Program-made: the position numbers and the translations under genes | Notes under the pieces: generated by a model | What the model was told of the DNA's origin: nothing | The model's input: the letters and a program-made list of their open reading frames with translations, nothing else | Databases searched by the model: none | In this document: in pieces, positions 58,628 to 64,000 of the stretch | Numbering within the stretch: position 1 is the first letter of the stretch | Layout: each line of letters starts with the position of its first letter | NCBI GenBank assembly: GCA_006384855.1 | Contig: VCJN01002147.1 | Coordinates: forward strand, 62,001-126,000 | From: Tetraselmis striata | Taxonomy: Eukaryota; Chlorophyta; Chlorodendrophyceae; Chlorodendrales; Chlorodendraceae | Length of the DNA: 64,000 bases | Direction of reading: 5' to 3'

Positions 58628-61376
58628 GCGGCTTGTGGTGCCATGCTTCCGGCCTTGGTCGGCACCTTCGGTCCTGTGCGGCGGGCGCGGCCCAGCCGAC
58701 TTCCGTCCTTCTCCCTCGCTCCGGGGGTGGGCCACATACCGCGGCGGGTTTGGGCGATATGCGCCCCCATCTGCTCGCTGGTGTTTCGATCGAGGTGACC
58801 GCGGCGGCGCCTCGCAACTTCATTTCTTTGAGTCGACTCTCCTGTCCTTCCGGTCTGCTACTTGCGGTAATGGATGCCCTTAGTCCGTGGTTGCCCTGGT
58901 CAAATCCTACCATGACGCCGCCCTTACCTACGCTCTCTCGTTCAAGGGCCGCGCGAGCCAATCTGAGGCTGCCCATGCTGCGTGGAGTGCCTAGGTAGTT
59001 CTTCGGGTTGATATTGCGGACCTGACTCCCCGCCGGGGTGGCGGACTACCGCGACAACCGCCTCTCGCATTGGGAGCGTGGTGACCTAGACACGTTGTTC
59101 GCCCTCGCGCGTACGCGTGCATATGTTCGGGCTAGCTACTCCTCATGATTACGTGGCTCCGGCGTCGGCCAATTGTGGGGACCCACCGCCGGTTACCAAA
59201 CGCCAAGCTGCTCATGCCTCAGCCTTGGCTGCGGTGGGCGAGTACAGCCGCGCAGCTGCCGCCCTTCACTCAGTCCCGCGGCTTCACGACGAGCTCATCC
59301 GCTTGCATCCCCAGACCCCGGACCCTGTTCCTTGCGCGCTCCCGGATCCGTTCTCGTTGGACCGCCTCACTTTCCCTGAGGCTTCGGTGGACGTTTGCGA
59401 GGTGTTGTCCAGCAGCCCCAATGGTTCTGCCCCATTCCCCAATGGCATCCGCTTTGAGGCTCTCCGGGCCCTCTCATCGCGCTCCCACCTCCGTGGCATA
59501 GCCGAGGCCATCGCGAATGCGGAGATCCCTGTCGGCGTCGCCCATTTCCATTCCTCCGCTACCTTGGTTCCCCTAGATAAGCTCACACCGGCTGAGCGCA
59601 ATGCGTTGGAACTTAGTGCCGGAGACATTAAGGGGTCCGTTTGGCCCATTGGCATCGGCAGCGTGCTCGTCCGGCACGCTATGCGCGTCCTCTTGCGCCC
59701 TCATGGCGAGCTCATCGCCCAATGGCTTGCCGCCCGCGGCCAGCTCGGTTTTGGCGTGAAGGGTGGCGTGGAATTAGTTTAATTCCGTGTGCGATCTCTC
59801 CTAGACTCGGATCCATCCCTCGTCTTGGTGCAGCTTGACGCCGAGAACGCGTTCAATTCCTTCTACCGCTCCGAAATGTTCCGCACACTACTCCAGGACC
59901 CGGTTTGGCAGCCTCTATTGCATTCGGTGCTCATGCCCATGCACTCAGTCCCGCTCGCGCCCGCTGGCCCGCGGCTTCACGACCAACTCCTCCGGTTGCA
60001 TCCCCAGACCCCGGATCTTGTTCCTTGCGCGCTCCCGGATCCGTTCTCGTTGGACCGCCTCACTTTCCCCGAGGCTTCTGTGGACGTTTGCGAAGTGTTG
60101 TTCAGCAACCCCAATGGTTTTGCCCCACTCCTCGATGGCATCCGCTTTGAGGCTCTCCGTGCCCTCTCATCGCGCTCCCACCTCCGTGGCATAGCTGAGG
60201 CCATCGCGAATGCGGAGGGTTTCTATTGGCGTCGCCCATTTCCATTCCTCCGCTACCTTGGTACCCCTAGACAAGCTCACGCCGGCGGAGCGCAATGCGT
60301 TAGAACTTAGTGCTAAAGACAAGACGTGAAGGGGTCCGTTTGGCCCATTGGCATCGGCAAGGTGCTCGTCCGGCACGCTATGCGCGTCCTCTTGCGCGCT
60401 CATGGCGAGCCCATCGCCAAATTGCTTGCCGCCCGCGGCCAGTTCGGTTTTGGCGTGAAGGGTGGCGTGGAATTAGTTTAATTCCGTGTGCGATCTCTCC
60501 TAGACTCGGATCCATCCCTTGTCTTGGTGCAGCTTGACGCCGAGAACGCGTTCAATTCTTTCTACCGTTCCGAAATGTTCCGCACACTGCTTGATGACCA
60601 TGTTCGGCAGCCTCATGCGTTCGGCGATCATGCTTTATGGTCAAGAGTCCGATATCTACGTTTTCGACGGCTCCCAACCCGGTCCATCCCTCTGTCCGGA
60701 TTCCAAGCCGTCGAGGGATCCGCAAGGGTTGCGTCCTCGGCCCCATCATGTTCGCCGCCGTCGCTGCCCGAGTGTATATGCTCGCATCGCTGCGGCGGCC
60801 CCCAGTCACTCAGTGTTGGCAGCCTTCTATGACGACGCCAACATGGTCGGCACTTGCGCTTGCTACGTGGGTAACTCCGTCCGCTTTTGCCGCCGCTGGG
60901 TTAAGCGTCACCATTCGCAAATGACAGGCGTATTGTCAGCTTGGCTCTTCGTCCTCGTTCGGCGCCCTTCCTTTTGGGCATTTGTTGCATGGTGTTGCAA
61001 CCTCATCGTCCGGAATCAAGGTGCTTGGTGCCCCTGTGGGCTCGGCCACTTTCGCCTCGGACCTGTTGGACGAAACGGTCGAAAATTTTACCAATTTGGC
61101 TCCCGGCTTATCGGTTTGGCCGATCACTTCCACTCCCACACGCTACTCGTTTGCTGCGGGTTTGCGGCCGTCGTTTCGGCCACCGCCTCAGCTCCACGCC
61201 TCGGGGCTTGGGTCACTCTGAGGGGTATGGCGACAATATTACGTCCTTCCTTGAAGATGAAGAAGCCGCCGCGTTTGTAACGCTCGCCGGCATTTGGGGT
61301 GTTAGCCCCGACCTCTTGGATACGCCCTCCATGCGCACGCAGTTGTCCCTCCCGGTCCAATTTGGGGGCCTCGGGT
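58628..61376 (+). mobile_element. Rearranged copy of the first LINE family, lacking the 3' part
   Basis: Begins at the equivalent of 2259 in the long copy and stops abruptly at the equivalent of about 4366, before the zinc knuckle and endonuclease. It has an internal tandem duplication: the block containing the start of the RT domain through motif A occurs at about 59240-59939 and again at 59940-60620. RT motif A is intact here (QLDAENAFNSFYR, twice) and motif C reads FYDDANMVG. Several frame changes and in-frame stops make it inactive. Confidence 0.85.
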
Positions 61377-61386
61377 ACAACCTGCA

Positions 61387-61788
61387 TTGCGCAAAGGTAC
61401 ACCAGACGGCACCACAGAACGAATGGTCGAGCTCCAGCACCTCACCACCACAATCATAGAGCTGCTCGCCCAGTCCTCCCCAACCAGTCAGCCTGCGCTC
61501 GCGGCCGAACTAGCCACACTCGCAACGGAGTCACATCGACTGCGTAACCCACAGCGCCACTCGATCCAGCTCGAACACCACCCCCGACAGCCCCTCCCAA
61601 CATGCAAGGGCAAGGCAGCCGCATCTGCCAAGCACAAGAAGAAGCAGCCCATGGGTCGTAGCCGCTCATGCAGCACCATCCGCAACCGCAGCATGAGCAA
61701 GCTGCGCCTCTCTGGCACTCACGACTCCGACAGCGATTGGGAAACGGACCACGAAGCAGCCCAGCCATCTGGCAGCTCGCATCAGTAA
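61387..61788 (+). CDS. Hypothetical basic protein ORF
   Basis: 133 codons directly after the LINE break point, using a non-ATG first codon in frame (an ATG occurs at 61423). The protein has an N-terminal helical part (MVELQHLTTTIIELLAQSSP), a basic centre (KGKAAASAKHKKKQPMGRSR) and an acidic Ser-rich tail (DSDSDWETDHEAAQ). Composition suits a gag-like or ORF1 nucleic-acid-binding protein, but no family was recognised. Confidence 0.35.
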   Translation: MRKGTPDGTTERMVELQHLTTTIIELLAQSSPTSQPALAAELATLATESHRLRNPQRHSIQLEHHPRQPLPTCKGKAAASAKHKKKQPMGRSRSCSTIRNRSMSKLRLSGTHDSDSDWETDHEAAQPSGSSHQ

Positions 61789-62560
61789 CTGCCGCGCGAT
61801 CCACCGCAGCCACAAGCAGGCCAACTGACTCAAGAACACCGGCCACTACTAACCCATGTGCCCGGTGCAGCTACTCAGATATAACACAATCATGACAACA
61901 CCGCCCAAAAAACACCCATCGCTGATTACCACAACCCGCCACATGCAACAAATACCCACTCTCGTGAAGGAGGGCATCGCATGCCCCACTAATCCTACTA
62001 GCCGGCTCAGCGGTGGATAAATACGGAGCAACACTTAGCTATTCCGGTCAGCCCCCTTCCCCCATCTCACCTTGGTAGATGTAGGCGGGACGCTTCGGCT
62101 GCCTAAGCTTACCTACTGACACTGTGAGATTCAGATGTGACATACGGGTGACGAAGCACTACCGTACCGGTACCACTATTATCCGTGAAAGCTGCTGCTG
62201 GTGGCGGCATGTCCATCCAGTTACGTGCGAGTACATCCGGCGTTATTGCCGGCGGGCGATAAATCCTTTTTGTAATCATTGTGGTAGTCGTACTAGCGCG
62301 GTGACGTGTTACATGGCACTGACGATTAAGGTACGAGGTTGTCCGTGTAGTACCGGGTAGTACGCGATATATTTATTACGCCGGTACCGGGTATCTAGTA
62401 CGGACCCGGGCGCGATGACGAATCGTCCTGTGGATAACTACGACTATTAGTACATGGGAGCGCAAATCGCAGCCGTACTATTCGGCTAGAGTGGGGCCAG
62501 CCGTCCGATCAAAGGTCATCAGATGGGCGGTTTGGCTGCCATGTTTTGCCAAAGAGTGCT
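61789..62560. other. Gene-free stretch
   Basis: No ORF with coding character and no repeat shared with the rest of the window was seen. Confidence 0.4.
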
Positions 62561-62582
62561 CACGTTACATAAATATTCGCGA

Positions 62583-62809
62583 GGGGGGGGAGGGGAGGGG
62601 GGGGGCAGGCAGCGGTTTGCCGAAGAATGATTGAATTACAAAATTCGCGACAGCTGCCATCGGGGAATGTGGCCGGGGGGGGGGGGGGGGGCGGGGGGGG
62701 GGGGCGGGGGCGGGGGGACCACGCCCGCCCCCCCCCCCCCCCCCCCCCCCGCCGCCCGCCACTCCCGCCTGGGGGGGGGGGGGGGGGGGGTGAGGGGAGT
62801 GGGGGGGGG
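62583..62809. repeat. Cluster of alternating poly-G and poly-C tracts
   Basis: Long G runs (62583-62605, 62675-62716), then a C run (about 62730-62750), then further G runs (62772-62808). Complementary G and C runs within 100 bp could pair. It lies directly downstream of the minus-strand gene that ends at 62813. Confidence 0.85.
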
Positions 62810-62812
62810 TAG

Positions 62813-63942
62813 CTACTGCTTGTTCTTGTTCTTGCGTGCCCGGGGGACCCGCCGCTTCGACGACCTCGCTGCCTCCGCCCACGCCTCCGACTCCGACTCC
62901 GACTCCGCGACCGTCAGTTTCTTACCTGGGCGCTTCTTCACTGGCCTCTTCCGCTTCCTGTCGGCGTCCGACTGCTTCTTGTCGGCGGCGTTCATCCAGC
63001 ACAGCTCCTTCTCAGTTAGGGGTGGGCAGGGCAGCGGCGCGTCCGGAGGGAGAACGGCGGCCGTCAGTGTCTTCACCACCCCGGGAGGCTGTGCCGTCGA
63101 CGACGCCGCCATGAGCTTCCTTGCCTTGGCGTCGGGACGCCCCCTGTGCCCGGACGCCCACAACAAGCCACAATCGTTTCGCCTCCAAGCGGCTGAGGAC
63201 GCGGCCTCCTCGGCCACCACGAGTTGCGCCGCTGGCACTGTGGAAGCCTTGGCGTTTAGGTGGGCCTTACGGCGCTCCCGGACGAACCTGCGCGCGGCAC
63301 AAGTTAGCCACGAGTAGGTGCGTGCTTATGTGGTGGGTGGAGTGTTTTGTTGCGTGCCCACCTTGTCACGCGTTTCCTCATGTCTTTCTCGTCCTCCTCG
63401 ATGCCGGCGGCGCGGACACGCGAGACAACAAGGCCCGCCGCCCAGTCAGGGGCAACAACCTCGCCCAACGCACCTTGCACCGGCAAGTACACGTCGTCAT
63501 CATCTCGTGGCCATACGGCCTGGATCTCTGCACGCATGACAATGATGGTGTCGGTGCTGGCGCGCGACCTTGTTGAGGAGGACGAGGCAGCCCCAGCAAC
63601 GCTGGAGGGGTCCGTGATGCCGGTGCGATCCGCGGGCGTGACATAGAAGACCAGCACCCCTTCTGGAAGCGTGTACTGCGCGGCCTCGAGTTGTTGTCGC
63701 AGCGTCCCCCCGCCGGATTGGTTCCTAAGCCGGGCTGCAAACTCCTGCAGAGGTGCGCCCCAGGAACCCTTCCTAGCGTCGTCTTCTGAGGGGTAGACCC
63801 GCAGATCTGTTGGTTGCGACTTTGCCGCGTGGGCAACCATTGTCTCCACGGACTGCGCCGCGAACACCAGGCATAAGGGCACCTATGCACGGGTTTTCTT
63901 TGTGATAACGATGGCTTTTGCCCGGGAGACGAGGTCTGCCAT
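62813..63942 (-). CDS. Unidentified basic protein, at least two exons
   Basis: Exon 63362 and above joins exon 63287-62813 through a 74-nt GT-AG intron (donor ACAAG|GTGGGC, CTAAC branch-like site, acceptor GCGCGCAG) with phase conserved. The first part reads a mixed alpha/beta sequence (TDLRVYPSEDDARKGSWGAP, TLPEGVLVFYVTP, DDVYLPVQGALGEVVAPDWA). The second has a basic helix (RFVRERRKAHLNAKAS) and a Lys/Arg-rich, then acidic Ser, C-terminus (RKRKRPVKKRPGKK), probably nuclear. The start is uncertain: either ATG 63840 in the same exon or ATG 63942 in a short upstream exon spliced to an acceptor at about 63852. No family was recognised. Confidence 0.5.
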
Positions 63943-63966
63943 GGCGCTGTGAGCGGTGAAAGCGGT

Positions 63967-63987
63967 GGGGGGGGGGGGGGGGGGGGG
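63967..63987. repeat. Poly-G tract (G21)
   Basis: A pure run of 21 G at the right edge of the window. Confidence 0.95.
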
Positions 63988-64000
63988 CGAGGTGGAGAAA

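Noticed and set aside
63304-63362. Continuous open frame through 63304 as the C-terminus of the right-edge gene
   Set aside because: Splicing at 63361/63288 gives a phase-matched, longer and more protein-like continuation; a shorter 24-nt intron at the same acceptor is out of phase.

Overview
This is eukaryotic nuclear DNA. Spliced genes with GT-AG introns are scattered among transposable elements that fill well over half of the window. The host genes are GC-rich with short introns. They include a flavohemoglobin with an apparent mitochondrial leader and a small COX7A-like protein. With abundant tyrosine-recombinase (DIRS-like) retroelements, LINEs carrying a restriction-like endonuclease and a chromodomain Ty3 element, this points to a unicellular alga, most likely a green (prasinophyte or chlorophyte type) alga. 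The lineage is an inference. A hallmark of the window is many pure poly-G/poly-C tracts of about 15-32 nt, often one per intron.

Host genes from left to right: the last exon of a renalase-like FAD oxidoreductase (402-949, +); a four-exon COX7A-like gene (11796-13254, +); an unidentified minus-strand gene with four repeats carrying S-P-x-K motifs (14858-16657); a ten-exon flavohemoglobin / NO dioxygenase (39290-44921, +); a two-exon YdeI/OmpD-associated-family gene (47233-48229, -); and an unidentified minus-strand gene at the right edge (62813-63942). Exon boundaries were chosen by splice signals, phase agreement and, where possible, family homology.

Mobile DNA: one LINE family is present as a long degenerate copy (2144-6035), an inverted 3' scrap (18501-18731), a 5'-truncated copy (51829-52887) and a rearranged copy without its 3' part (58628-61376). 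A second LINE lineage is seen as fragments at 10748-11107 and 17353-18500. A 66-bp minisatellite fills 7010-8875. Two minus-strand tyrosine-recombinase elements (19149-21230 and 21546-24999) and one plus-strand RT/RNase H/methyltransferase-like element (35839-38896) have split direct repeats of the same design and nearly the same terminal core. A young chromodomain Ty3 element (27695-34194) with almost identical LTRs and a 5-bp target duplication lies between them. A large composite palindrome (48412-53470) holds a nested PIF/Harbinger-like element and a LINE copy, and both insertion sites can be read exactly. A SINE-like family with a tRNA-like head occurs at 11207-11345, 41362-41444 and 41600-41814.

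The most interesting observations are: the complementary gene content of the recombinase-bearing and RT-bearing elements that share termini; the methyltransferase-like domain ahead of the protease in the Ty3 element; the complete organelle-targeted flavohemoglobin with a GC-AG intron; and the homopolymer tracts, six of which are exactly 21 nt and one of which can be seen expanding between copies of the same repeat.
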